Source: Solimonas terrae (GTDB lineage: Bacteria; Pseudomonadota; Gammaproteobacteria; Nevskiales; Nevskiaceae). From it: 64,000 bases of DNA. Both the position numbers and the translations under genes were made by a program. Position 1 is the first letter of the stretch. The number at the start of each line of letters is the position of its first letter. The stretch spans positions 124,001 through 188,000 of the forward strand of contig NZ_JAAMOW010000007.1 of NCBI RefSeq assembly GCF_011067135.1, read 5' to 3'. Below, piece after piece: positions 8,594 through 17,144 of the stretch. Under the pieces are notes generated by a model. The model saw only the letters and a program-made list of their open reading frames with translations. It was not told the DNA's origin and ran no database searches.

Positions 8594-11002
8594 TTATTTC
8601 GTCGCCCAGACGTTGTCCTGGCTGCTGTCCGGACCGACCTGAGGCGTGATGGCGCCCTCGACCATGCCGGTGTCAGGATTCACCACGCCGGTGATGTCAC
8701 CCGGATACAGCTTCTGCACGTAGGTGTCTGGAATCTTGTAGGCATGGTTGATCGGGCGCACCGCATCGAAGTGCGTGTCCGCGCTGTCCGTGTACTCCGG
8801 CAGTGCCATGATGTTCTCGGCGATGAACTTCTCCGTGTACTTGGCGCGGTTCAGATACGAAGCATCCCTGGCCGGGTCGGCGACACCGAACATGTCCTGC
8901 ATCGTGCGCAGGAACGAGAAATGGCTGTAGGCGTCGCTGTCGGTGACGGCTTTCTTCGCGGTGCCGACATCCTGCTGGTTGGTGACGATGCCGAAGATCG
9001 AGTTGCCGTGACCGAAGTTGCCCTGGGCATAGTTGGTCGGCGCCGTGGTCGCCGTCGCCTTGCCGTCGGCATCCACCGTCACCGGCGCCGCGCCGGAGTT
9101 CGGGCCGCCGGCGTTCCAGCCGCAGCACGAGCCGTTGTTGCCGCCTTCGCCTTCGTCGAACATCACCACGATCGCCACACGCCGCTGCTTGTTCTTCCAC
9201 AGCGCCGAGTTCTTGATCGCCGTCACCACCTTGTTCACGTAGATGTCGGCGCGGGTGATGCCGGCGTTCTGGCCGTTGTTGCCGTTGGAGCTGCCGATCG
9301 CGCAGGACTCGCCGTCCACGCCGCTCTTGCCGACGCTGTGCATGTCGTCGCACTGGTCGGGCACGACGAAGTTGATGTTGCCCACGTCACCGGTGGCAAG
9401 GTCGGTGCCGAACTGGTCGTAGTTCCAGTTCGACGCGTCGAAGTCCGGATAGGCCGTCTGCTTCTTCCAGTCAGCCTCGGTGTACTGCGTACCGAAGATC
9501 GTGCGATTGTCGGCATAGAACTCGGGCAGATTGCGCGCCGCCTGGAAGTCGATCGACGGGCCGTGCTTGACGCGATAGAGCTGAGACCTGACCGGCCAGG
9601 CCTGAGTGTCCTTGACCTCCGTGCCGTCGCCGTCGGTTTCGTCATACAGACCGACCACGGCCGGATCGGCGATGCTGTCGGCACGCGGGTCCTGCCCCGG
9701 ATTCATCGACTCGCTGTAGGTGCGGATGGTCATGCCCGCCTTGGACATCACCGTGAACAGGTTGTCGCCCGGGATGTTGTGGACGGCGCCCTGGGTCGGC
9801 GCGTCGCCGCAGGTCGCGCTGGTCGGCGAATAGCCCGCGCGGCGCGCGCTGTCGGCCGGCGGCAGCGCGGCAAACGCCGGGATCACCTGGCCGTCGGAAG
9901 CCGTGCCGCCGGCGAACGCGACGTCGGTCGGCGCGTACTGGCCGCTGGCGCCGCAGCCGAACCAGTTGTCGTCGGTGACGCCGAAGTCGTCACCGCCGCC
10001 GAGCGCGGTGTAGTTCGGCTCGGACGGGTTGCTGGTCGCGTAGTAGGTCGACAGCTTGTTGTAGTTGTCGAGAATGTCGTTGATGGTCGGCGCGCGCGGG
10101 TTGCCGGCGACGGCATCCGTCGACTTGTTCTCTTCGATGATGATGAAGATGTTGTCGTAGGCCGGCACACCTTCGATGTTGAAGGCGGCCTGCTGCGCCT
10201 GCGCGAAGGTGATGGTCGTGCGCGTATCGGCCGGGATGGTCTCGCCCGAGGTGATGCCCGCGGTGTCGGCGAGCGTCGGGTCGCCACCGGCGACCGCGAG
10301 CGCATCCGGATACTTGTCGCCGCGGTCGAGCTTGGTCGTCGCGTAGGTGTAGCGATTGGTCAGGGCGTTGTCTTCGAACAGCACGGCTGCCTGCTCGTTG
10401 CCGCTCAGCGTGTTGACGTCGGCAAGCGCGTCCGCGCCGCTGACGCTCAGGGCGGCGGCACTGTTGAACGGCACGCTGAGGCGCGTGGCGATATTGGCTT
10501 TCTCGGCCGCATAGCTGCTGCCGTTGGCCTCGACCAGACGCTGCACTTCGCTCGACATCGGGCTGATGACGATCTTGTCCTCACCCTGATCGGCGACCTG
10601 AGCCGCCGAAGCACGCAGGATCAGATGGCTGGGCGCGGCCGCGTTGACCGCGGTGTTGATCGCCGACGTCGTGATGTCGGCGACAAGCTGGCCGCTGGCA
10701 TTGTGATCGACCTTCAGCGAAAACTTGCCGGTCGCGTCCGTGGTCGCCGAGTCTTCGCCGCTGTCCAGCACGCCGTTGCCGTTTTCGTCGAGGAAGACGG
10801 TCGCACCCTTGTAGTAGCCCGCCTTGATCGTCGGATCGCCGGTCGTGCTGCCCGGCACGTAGGCGCTGGCCGCGACCACGCCGGCGAGCGTCTTGTCGTG
10901 GGTGCTGTTGCAGGCCGCCACCATGCAGATCGCGGCGACCAGCGAGGCCTCGGCCAGGGCCTTGGACGATTTACGGAATACCTGCGACGGCTGCTTGTTC
11001 AT
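8594..11002 (-). CDS. Exported phosphoesterase family lipoprotein (acid phosphatase/phospholipase C superfamily)
   Basis: An 802-residue protein with a lipoprotein signal (ASLVAAICMVAACNS, Cys about 31). The first 200 residues include a segment ATVFLDENGNGVLDSGED followed by GKFSLKV, like the calcium-binding SdrD-B/carboxypeptidase-regulatory repeats of surface proteins. The catalytic domain begins about residue 280 with YDNIFIIIEENKSTDAV, then DDNWFGCG, GDNLFTVM, IVVMFDEGEGGNNGS and FGHGNSIFGIV, which fits the phosphoesterase (PF04185-type) fold of acid phosphatases and phospholipases C, with Glu/Asn and Asp/Glu metal ligands. A GAGGGA ribosome binding site precedes the ATG. Likely periplasmic or surface-anchored phosphate scavenging; the substrate is not determined. 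Confidence 0.82.
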   Translation of the reverse strand: MNKQPSQVFRKSSKALAEASLVAAICMVAACNSTHDKTLAGVVAASAYVPGSTTGDPTIKAGYYKGATVFLDENGNGVLDSGEDSATTDATGKFSLKVDHNASGQLVADITTSAINTAVNAAAPSHLILRASAAQVADQGEDKIVISPMSSEVQRLVEANGSSYAAEKANIATRLSVPFNSAAALSVSGADALADVNTLSGNEQAAVLFEDNALTNRYTYATTKLDRGDKYPDALAVAGGDPTLADTAGITSGETIPADTRTTITFAQAQQAAFNIEGVPAYDNIFIIIEENKSTDAVAGNPRAPTINDILDNYNKLSTYYATSNPSEPNYTALGGGDDFGVTDDNWFGCGASGQYAPTDVAFAGGTASDGQVIPAFAALPPADSARRAGYSPTSATCGDAPTQGAVHNIPGDNLFTVMSKAGMTIRTYSESMNPGQDPRADSIADPAVVGLYDETDGDGTEVKDTQAWPVRSQLYRVKHGPSIDFQAARNLPEFYADNRTIFGTQYTEADWKKQTAYPDFDASNWNYDQFGTDLATGDVGNINFVVPDQCDDMHSVGKSGVDGESCAIGSSNGNNGQNAGITRADIYVNKVVTAIKNSALWKNKQRRVAIVVMFDEGEGGNNGSCCGWNAGGPNSGAAPVTVDADGKATATTAPTNYAQGNFGHGNSIFGIVTNQQDVGTAKKAVTDSDAYSHFSFLRTMQDMFGVADPARDASYLNRAKYTEKFIAENIMALPEYTDSADTHFDAVRPINHAYKIPDTYVQKLYPGDITGVVNPDTGMVEGAITPQVGPDSSQDNVWATK

Positions 11003-11397
11003 GCGCTCCCTCGTTCAGCGTGGGGTGTAAGGTCGCCGTCACGGCCAGCGTGAAGCCGCTACGGCGTATCGAGCGGCAGATGCTAGGTAGCGGGCTTGAC
11101 GCATTTGTTTCATCCGCCGGCGCTTTACATTTCTTAACCTTGGCCGCCGGCGCCGATCGCAGCGACCGATCCGCCCTAGAATCAAGCGCCCTGTCCCGAT
11201 CCGAACTTGCCGATGCGCATCGCCACCTGGTCCTCGTAGCGACGCTTCATAGAATCTCACTACGTCACTTTTCTCTCCTAAGATTCATCTGAATCAGGCA
11301 TTTGAGGGAAAGGACGATCTCGCGATGTCTCGGAACGTCCCTAGTCATCGCGCGCTTCTGGGGGCCTCATTGGGGGCCTCGCAGCTGGAGATTCGGC
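11003..11397. other. Intergenic junction between backbone and mobile element
   Basis: A 395-nt gap between the phosphoesterase start (minus) and the integrase start (plus). It must hold the phosphoesterase promoter and the left attachment region. A perfect inverted repeat GATTCA-TC-TGAATC is at 11282-11295, and a tandem 10-bp repeat is at 11359-11380. I searched by eye for a tRNA gene, the commonest target for this integrase type, and found none. Confidence 0.6.
11359..11380. repeat. Tandem 10-bp repeat before the integrase
   Basis: TGGGGGCCTC occurs twice, at 11359-11368 and 11371-11380, separated by 2 nt, ending 17 nt before the integrase ATG. Short G-rich tandem repeats are common directly upstream of P4-type integrase genes and may be arm-type integrase binding sites or part of the attachment site. 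No second copy elsewhere was established. Confidence 0.45.
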
Positions 11398-12687
11398 ATG
11401 CTTTCGACCCTCGGCATCAAGTCAGCAAAGCCGCGCGCGCAGCCATACAAGCTGAGCGACCAACAAGGCCTATATCTGCTGGTGCAGCCCAGCGGATCGA
11501 AGCTGTGGCGTTACAAATTTCGAATCCGCGGCATTGAAGGCAAGCAATCGCTAGGCGCTTTCCCTGAAGTGAGCTTGGCCGAAGCAAGAGAACGGCATGC
11601 AGATTCCCGAAAGCTGGTGGCACAGGGCATCAGCCCTGTAGCAGCTCGCCGGCGGGAAGAGCAATCGCGAAAGCAGGCCGATCTTGAGCGAACGACGGGA
11701 GTCTTCTCGACAATGGTTGCCGGATGGAGAGCAATAACGGAGGCGTCCTTGCGCAAGGCCACCATCAAACAGCGCAGCCGCGAGATCACCAATGATCTGC
11801 TGCCCAAGCTAAAGAATCGCCCCATCCAGGAAATCACTCGTCTGGAACTCACGACAGTTCTGAAAGGGGTTGAGGCGCGTGCTCCCGAAGTCGCCCGCAA
11901 TCTACGCGGCTACATCTTCGGAATCTTCGAGCACGCGATCGACTGCGGCCTGATCGACCAGAACCCGACACCGCCGCTGCGGGTAATGAGAAGACGTCGG
12001 CAACAACACTATGCTGCCTTGCCAGACCATCGCATCGGTGAGTTTCTCCGAGCCTTGGAGGCAAACACAGCGCTCACCGAGCTGACGCGGATCGCCATGC
12101 TCTTGCTGCTATTGACCGCATGCCGAAAAGCAGAAGTGATCGAGGCTCGTTGGACCGAGTTCGACTTGATCCGAGCGCAATGGGCGATACCCGCAGACCG
12201 CATGAAAGGTGGCGCGCCCCATTGGGTGCCTCTGTCGCGCCAGGCGATGGACCTGTTAAAGCGCCTCCGTGAAATTTCCGAACCCAATCGGGTGCACCTC
12301 TTCCCGAATCGTCGCGATCCTCAGAGACCAATGGCCAATCGCAGCTTGAACGCAGTGTTTGAACGGCTCGGATTCGCAAAGCAGGGAACTCCCCACGGAA
12401 TGCGCGCCATGTTCAGCACGTACTTCCATAGCATCAGCGAAAACCCGGATGTCATCGAACTCTGTCTGGCGCACGCGCCCAAGGACCCTATCCGCGCCGC
12501 TTACAACCGCCACCGATATCAATCGGAACGACGGGCCATGCTTCAACATTGGGCCGACTATCTGGACTGTTGCCGCCAGCGTACACCGGCATCGGGACCA
12601 GAACCGCATTTTCCGAAATCCGACATTCCATTCCTCGGGACGGCGTTCGCTATAAACGCGGCGGCCCCGGCCGAGGCTGCGGCGTGA
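11398..12687 (+). CDS. P4-type tyrosine integrase (DUF4102 N-terminus)
   Basis: A 429-residue integrase. The N-terminal arm-binding domain (DUF4102) is recognisable as KLSDQQGLYLLVQPSGSKLWRYKFRIRG. The catalytic domain shows R243 in TACRKAE, H333 and R336 in PHGMRAMFSTY, H359 in CLAHAPKD, and the nucleophile Y369 in RAAYNRHRY. ATG 11398 has GGAG eight nt upstream and begins at the family N-terminus, so the longer frame from 11302 is rejected. This class usually inserts at the 3' end of a tRNA or similar gene and marks one end of an element. It is followed by the toxin gene on the same strand after 53 nt. Confidence 0.93.
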   Translation: MLSTLGIKSAKPRAQPYKLSDQQGLYLLVQPSGSKLWRYKFRIRGIEGKQSLGAFPEVSLAEARERHADSRKLVAQGISPVAARRREEQSRKQADLERTTGVFSTMVAGWRAITEASLRKATIKQRSREITNDLLPKLKNRPIQEITRLELTTVLKGVEARAPEVARNLRGYIFGIFEHAIDCGLIDQNPTPPLRVMRRRRQQHYAALPDHRIGEFLRALEANTALTELTRIAMLLLLLTACRKAEVIEARWTEFDLIRAQWAIPADRMKGGAPHWVPLSRQAMDLLKRLREISEPNRVHLFPNRRDPQRPMANRSLNAVFERLGFAKQGTPHGMRAMFSTYFHSISENPDVIELCLAHAPKDPIRAAYNRHRYQSERRAMLQHWADYLDCCRQRTPASGPEPHFPKSDIPFLGTAFAINAAAPAEAAA

Positions 12688-12708
12688 AGGTCCGGACATG
12701 TTGACGAC

Positions 12709-12726
12709 TGTAACTTATAAGTTACA
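12709..12726. promoter_or_regulatory. Perfect 18-bp palindrome, probable toxin-antitoxin operator
   Basis: TGTAACTTA-TAAGTTACA is a perfect palindrome that ends 14 nt before the toxin GTG and directly precedes its GGAGG ribosome binding site. The centre (CTTATAAG) can also serve as a -10 element. Antitoxins of the HigA type usually repress their own operon by binding such palindromes, so this is the expected autoregulatory site. Confidence 0.7.
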
Positions 12727-12740
12727 ATGGAGGCACGACC

Positions 12741-13064
12741 GTGATTGAGGTCCGTCGATATCAGCTCGCCACTGGTGATATCCCGCTGACCGTCTGGCTC
12801 GCCGGCCTACGCGATGCGCGTGCCCGGGCCAAGTTGGAAATCCGGTTTCGTCGCGTATCTGCGGGCATGTTCGGTGACGTCAAGCCTGTCGGAGAAGGCG
12901 TTCTGGAATTGCGAGAGGACATTGGTCCCGGCTACCGCGTGTACTTTGCCCGGCACGGCACCACTGTGGTCATCCTCTTATGTGGCGGTGACAAGCGAGC
13001 TCAGGATGCGGACATACGACGGGCCAAAGAGTATTGGCACGACTGGAAGCGGAGAAATACATGA
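12741..13064 (+). CDS. RelE/ParE-superfamily toxin (HigB-like addiction module killer)
   Basis: A 107-residue protein starting at a GTG with GGAGG seven nt upstream. The sequence has the order typical of the small addiction-module killer family: an N-terminal helix-forming IPLTVWLAGLRDARARAKLEIRFRRVSAGMFGDVKPVGEGVLELRED, then GYRVYFARHG, a strand VVILLCGGDKR and QDADIRRAKEYWHDW at the end. These proteins fold like RelE and are thought to be ribosome-associated mRNA interferases, although target and cleavage have not been shown for this subgroup in general. The gene order is toxin first, with the antitoxin ATG overlapping its stop, as in HigBA systems. Confidence 0.88.
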   Translation: MIEVRRYQLATGDIPLTVWLAGLRDARARAKLEIRFRRVSAGMFGDVKPVGEGVLELREDIGPGYRVYFARHGTTVVILLCGGDKRAQDADIRRAKEYWHDWKRRNT

Positions 13065-13402
13065 GTAAGCGCAAGCTAACAGCTTCGATTTCTCACGTTG
13101 AGGCCACAATCGAAGAACTGCGGGCAGATCGCGCCTTCGCTGCCGAGTACCTGAAGGCCGCATTGGAAGAGCTCGATGATCCAGAACATCGCGCTGTCGG
13201 CCTGTTGGCTTTGAGGGATGTGGCCGAAGCCTATGGCGGGCTGGCGACCATTGCTCAGGCGGCGGGCATTACCCGCGAAGCACTCTATCGCGCGCTGTCG
13301 CCGACAGGGAATCCTACACTCAAGACGTTATTGGCAGTGCTTCATGCTGTTGGCATGCGTCTATCAGTGACGCCTGCCGAACCTGAGACTGCGCACGCCT
13401 GA
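13061..13402 (+). CDS. HigA-like antitoxin with XRE-type HTH
   Basis: A 113-residue protein whose ATG overlaps the toxin stop codon (ATGA, 13061-13064) with GGAG six nt upstream. The C-terminal part carries a helix-turn-helix: GGLATIAQAAGITREALYRALSPTGNPTLKTLLAVLHAVGMRLSV. The N-terminal half (about 1-45) is helical and charged and would bind the toxin. This matches the antidote partner of the addiction-module killer family. It should neutralise the toxin and repress the operon through the palindrome at 12709-12726. Such a pair helps maintain the element in the host. Confidence 0.88.
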   Translation: MSKRKLTASISHVEATIEELRADRAFAAEYLKAALEELDDPEHRAVGLLALRDVAEAYGGLATIAQAAGITREALYRALSPTGNPTLKTLLAVLHAVGMRLSVTPAEPETAHA

Positions 13403-13567
13403 TTCCTCGCCGCATTCTCGTAATCAACGGGAATTCGCACGCTACTGTAACGCTGGGAACGTCGGGGGCGCTTGACACTCGCTGCTCGGCATCGGCCCTG
13501 ATGTCCTCAGCTCTGATAACCGCAAGATTGAACATAACCAGCGCCTCAGCAGCGAAAGTCTCAGGGC

Positions 13568-14515
13568 TCAGGCTTCTTGTCGTTCTCTGATCGCGCTCTC
13601 AGCTACCAGACCGCTCATCTCCGTGATGCTCTGAAACTCCTTCAAGTATTCGGGCTGATGTTTGGCCAACCAGCGGACCACCGCAGCGTTGGCCAACAGC
13701 TTTGCGAGATACCCCTTGATGACCGTAAGGTGCAGAACATCCGGGCCGTAGCTGTCTTCTACGATCTTGATTTGCATTTGAAGCGCCGCCAGCTCCCGCT
13801 CCATACGCGCGATTGAATCCGCCGACACCTGCTCGACCGCCACCTTGGGCGGCGTGGCCAGCTGATTCGCCGGTGTCGCCGCCAGCAAGGCATTGGCGAA
13901 CATGACCGAGAAGTTCCGGTTGCCCGTCATCAACTCGGCGGCTTCGATCTGCCGCAGTGGCTTCATCTGCCGAAGGATGGTGAACACCTTACCCGGACAT
14001 GAGGTATCCGCGAGCAGTTCGATGGCCTCGTCGCAGATGCCATTGAGCAGGCGGAAGCGATGGGTGATCGTCAGAGGCGAAAGCCCCAGGGACTTTCCGA
14101 GACGTTCCGCGGAAACGCCTCGCTCCATCGCCCGGACGATCATCTTGTGGTCCTGGACTGCCGACAGGCGATTGATCCGCTTGTTGTACGAATAAGTGTC
14201 GTCGTCGATTGCAACTAAGCAATCCACCACGGTTTGGCCAACGTCTCTGAGCGCCTCGACGCGGAGATGTCCGTCGAGAAGAAAGTAATGACCGGACCGG
14301 TCAGGCACCGGGCTCACCGCCGGTGGCTCCACGAGGCCCACCTCGCGAACCGATGCTAGTATCTGCAGATACTTGGTACTGCTCTTCACCGAAGGTCGCA
14401 TCGTCTTCAGAGGCATCAGATTGGCGATCGGCACCCGCACGCAGTCGGAAAGGAAAGCGGATTTCGTAGCCGCAACATCATCGTCCTGAGGCAGTAAGCT
14501 CTTGGCCTGTTTCAT
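13568..14515 (-). CDS. RepB/ParB-like protein, third gene of the recombinase module
   Basis: A 315-residue protein with a ParB-type N-terminal half. It contains VPIANLMPLKTMRPSVKSSTKYLQILASVREVGLVEPPAV, then HYFLLDGHLRVEALRDVGQTVVDCLV, where DGHLR corresponds to the GxxR core of ParB/sulfiredoxin folds. A helix-turn-helix-like segment MERGVSAERLGKSLGLSPLTITHRFRLL follows. The C-terminal half is helical and resembles plasmid-partitioning RepB C-terminal domains. It overlaps the upstream ParB-like gene by 4 nt (14512-14515). There is no ParA ATPase beside it, so classical partitioning is unlikely; together with the recombinase it may form the DNA-recognition part of a mobile unit. Confidence 0.75.
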   Translation of the reverse strand: MKQAKSLLPQDDDVAATKSAFLSDCVRVPIANLMPLKTMRPSVKSSTKYLQILASVREVGLVEPPAVSPVPDRSGHYFLLDGHLRVEALRDVGQTVVDCLVAIDDDTYSYNKRINRLSAVQDHKMIVRAMERGVSAERLGKSLGLSPLTITHRFRLLNGICDEAIELLADTSCPGKVFTILRQMKPLRQIEAAELMTGNRNFSVMFANALLAATPANQLATPPKVAVEQVSADSIARMERELAALQMQIKIVEDSYGPDVLHLTVIKGYLAKLLANAAVVRWLAKHQPEYLKEFQSITEMSGLVAESAIRERQEA

Positions 14516-15417
14516 GGGCGATCTCCGCTCTGGATACGGTCCTGCAGCAGCCTCGGCAACGAATCCAGTCGCTCGACTCGAAGCAGTCGCGAGAATTCCG
14601 GCGTCGCCATCAGCTCCTTCAAGGCTTCGGTTGCGAAGATCAGCCGGTTGCTGGTGAAGCTAGCCTTCTTGATCGTGAGTCTCTGTTTTTCGGCCTCACG
14701 CTCGAACAGTCGACGAAGATCCGCAGTGGTCATTGTTTTCCTCTTGTGCTTGCCGCCCCCAAGCGGATTGCCGCGCACAAGCTTGTGCCGCTTCGCCCTT
14801 CGCTCCAGCAAGTGCCTGACCGTCGTCAGCTTCTTGCCGCGAAAGCCCTGCTCATATGCTTCGGCGAGCAGGTTCTGGATCTCGGATTCCGAACTCCGCG
14901 CAATGTCGGTGGCCATGCTCAACGGAATCAGTCCCGTCTCGACCGCCGAAAGCAGCTTCTCTTCACCGCGTTCCAGAAGCCCTCCAATCATGTTGACCCA
15001 AGAAGCAGTGACGCCGATTTTTTGGCCGATTTCCACATCGCTGTGGCCGCGCTCGCGGAGCCGGCCCACTTCTTTCATCAGGTCGATAGGCCGGTGTTGC
15101 GGTCGCGCGACGTTCTCCACCAGACTCATCACCAGACAGTCTTCCTCGGTGGCATCGAGGACGAAGGCAGGAATCTCCGTTTGCCTCAGCGCTTGCAATG
15201 CTTCCAAGCGTCCTTGCCCGCATATCAGGTCGTAGTGCCGGCCTGCGGCGGGCGCACTTCTTCGACTTACGGTGATGGGGCGTTTCAGCCCTACCGCACG
15301 GATGTTGTCGATGAGCTCGCGATGCCCCTTCTTGCTGCGAGTACGCGGATTGAGAACATGGATTTCGTCGATGCGAATCATCTCGACGCGCTCGCGCGTA
15401 TGCGTAACCTGCGTCAT
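14512..15417 (-). CDS. ParB-like protein, second gene of the recombinase module
   Basis: A 301-residue protein. The start at 15417 has a near-ideal AAGGAGG site and overlaps the recombinase stop codon by 4 nt; a longer open frame to 15702 is antisense-like sequence inside the recombinase and is rejected. ParB motifs are clear: RIDEIHVLNPRTRSKKGHRELIDNIRAVGLKRPITV, the core YDLICGQGRLEAL, the ENVAR motif in MSLVENVARPQHRPIDL, and an HTH in GHSDVEIGQKIGVTASWVNMI. The C-terminal region is helical. Its partner downstream has a divergent copy of the same fold. Function within the trio is not established. Confidence 0.8.
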   Translation of the reverse strand: MTQVTHTRERVEMIRIDEIHVLNPRTRSKKGHRELIDNIRAVGLKRPITVSRRSAPAAGRHYDLICGQGRLEALQALRQTEIPAFVLDATEEDCLVMSLVENVARPQHRPIDLMKEVGRLRERGHSDVEIGQKIGVTASWVNMIGGLLERGEEKLLSAVETGLIPLSMATDIARSSESEIQNLLAEAYEQGFRGKKLTTVRHLLERRAKRHKLVRGNPLGGGKHKRKTMTTADLRRLFEREAEKQRLTIKKASFTSNRLIFATEALKELMATPEFSRLLRVERLDSLPRLLQDRIQSGDRP

Positions 15418-16982
15418 GCAACCTCCTTCAATGAAACTCGCTCGGCCAACTTGCCGAGTACGTCCAAAGTCTCGAATCGGTAGCTGTCGATGATGGCGCT
15501 GTTGTCTTCGCCGAGACGTCGCGGCCAAGCGCCAGTATCGAGCCGGGGGATCAGGTAGTAGTCCTTTGCCAGAGAGTTGCTGCGGTCCATCCGCACCGCG
15601 AGAGTGACATCCGGCGAAAGGACCGTGTCGAACCTCACCTTCCATCGCAAACTGCCGGCGGCCGTCGCCTGGCAGCGAGCCACGACCACCGACGCCGTCC
15701 ATTCGTCGTTGATCGTGAGCAGATCAGTGCCGGCGTCACGCTTCACTTCCGCCCCAACACCTTCAAAGCGCTCGACGATCTCCGCCAGCACCTGAGGATG
15801 CCAAGCACGCAGAGCACGATTGATCGCCAGATAGCGATAGTCCCGCTCGGGCGTGTACCCAATCAGTTCATAGACCCGCACCAGTCCACCGAACCGATTC
15901 TGGTAGGCGGTACTGGAGGGCATATCGTCCTGCTCATCGATGATGAGACCGGAGAGAGCCCCGGCACGGTCCAGCAGCGTACGCAACATAGCCAGCATCT
16001 GCGCATCATCGAGGCGGCGCGAACGCTGCTCGACGATTTCACGAACTCGCTGGAACAGCGAGACCGAGACGATGCCTTGGAACGCCCCCTCGCATCGGAT
16101 CCAGTGTTCCGGCGCATTGCGCACGGTCCGCCGCCGGAGCTTGGTCGAAGTTCTGTTGTAGAGATTGTTGCCGACGTACTTTTCATTCGTCAGCACCTGA
16201 TGCACCGTTCCCCGCGTCCATGGCCGTGCCATATCCGTCGAGAGGCCTTCCGCATTGAGCGCGTTGGCGATCTCGCGCTCGTTCATGCCGAGGTCGACGA
16301 AGTCGCGATAGATGCGTTGAACCGTATCGATCTCGCCTTGCGGTCCTGGCGCGAGAACTACGCGGTCGGTCTGGATGCTCTTGTGTTCTCCGAAACCGAG
16401 TTCGCCTTTGGAGGCTCGGTGCTCGTTCAGGAGCACTCGCCGGAGACCGTAGCCGGCTGAACCTCCCTGATGAAATCCCAAGCGCACAAGGCGACACTGC
16501 CCGGCAAACACCTTTGTCGACAATTCTCGGCTGTATTCGCCGGCCATCGCACGCTTGACGTTCTTGACGATGGTGGCCAGTGACGACCCATCGTTCTCGA
16601 ACGGCTCTGCACAATAAATGACGCGAATCCCGGCCTTCGTACACAGATACTCGTAGTGCGCCGCTTCGTCCGCGTTTTGGAATCGCCCCCAGCGGCTTAT
16701 GTCGTAAACCAGGATGACCCGGAAATTCGCTCGTCCGCTCTGAACATCCTCGAGTAGACGGCGCAGTGCATCTCGGCCCCCAATGTCCAATCCGCTCTTG
16801 CCGTCGTCGGTATACGTCCGGACGACCGCCAGCCCATGACTCGCTGCGTAGCTGTGTATTGCTTCGGATTGGTTCGTTGTCGAATAACGTTGATGGTCAG
16901 TAGACATGCGAACGTACTCCGCCGCCGGCACCAAGCCGTCGGAAGAGTCGCTCTGCCTTTCGCATGCGTTTTCGGAGGACAA
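15414..16982 (-). CDS. Large serine recombinase
   Basis: A 522-residue recombinase. The resolvase catalytic domain begins AAEYVRMSTDHQRYSTTNQ, with the nucleophile Ser about residue 27, and contains GKSGLDIGGRDALRRLLEDV and ILVYDISRWGRF, the conserved Arg region. A recombinase domain follows, with FHQGGSAGYGLRR, the segment QRIYRDFVDLGMNEREIANALNAEGL, and TRGTVHQVLTNEKYVGNNLYN. The C-terminal half (about 300-522) is long and lacks an obvious zinc ribbon. It heads a three-gene minus-strand operon with two ParB-like proteins, each overlapping by 4 nt. As the element already has a tyrosine integrase, this trio is probably an independent mobile or resolution module that landed in it. Confidence 0.88.
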   Translation of the reverse strand: MSSENACERQSDSSDGLVPAAEYVRMSTDHQRYSTTNQSEAIHSYAASHGLAVVRTYTDDGKSGLDIGGRDALRRLLEDVQSGRANFRVILVYDISRWGRFQNADEAAHYEYLCTKAGIRVIYCAEPFENDGSSLATIVKNVKRAMAGEYSRELSTKVFAGQCRLVRLGFHQGGSAGYGLRRVLLNEHRASKGELGFGEHKSIQTDRVVLAPGPQGEIDTVQRIYRDFVDLGMNEREIANALNAEGLSTDMARPWTRGTVHQVLTNEKYVGNNLYNRTSTKLRRRTVRNAPEHWIRCEGAFQGIVSVSLFQRVREIVEQRSRRLDDAQMLAMLRTLLDRAGALSGLIIDEQDDMPSSTAYQNRFGGLVRVYELIGYTPERDYRYLAINRALRAWHPQVLAEIVERFEGVGAEVKRDAGTDLLTINDEWTASVVVARCQATAAGSLRWKVRFDTVLSPDVTLAVRMDRSNSLAKDYYLIPRLDTGAWPRRLGEDNSAIIDSYRFETLDVLGKLAERVSLKEVA

Positions 16983-17144
16983 TTAACCTCAAGCGAGCAG
17001 TATCACCGATCGCCAAAAGTTATTACTGGCTCGTTACCAAACAATGACACCGCGAAAAAGCGGCGAGTGAATGCGCTTCGATTCTTTGACAGGCAACCCG
17101 CGCTCTAACGGACTCATTAATTATCCGTCATCCGAGTTCTTCAA

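Noticed and set aside
8744-11053. A 769-codon open frame on the plus strand opposite the phosphoesterase
   Set aside because: The translation is Arg/Val/Gly/Ala-rich low-complexity sequence without motifs; the minus-strand gene has a signal peptide, catalytic motifs and a ribosome binding site.
11003-11400. tRNA gene as integration target
   Set aside because: I found no cloverleaf or conserved T-loop on either strand in this region.
12814-13068. Alternative open frame overlapping the toxin gene
   Set aside because: It is out of frame with the toxin, has no ribosome binding site and no recognisable features; the toxin frame has a clear family match.
14512-15702. ParB-like gene starting at 15702
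   Set aside because: The extra 95 codons are inside the recombinase gene in another frame; ATG 15417 has an AAGGAGG site and the coupled overlap.
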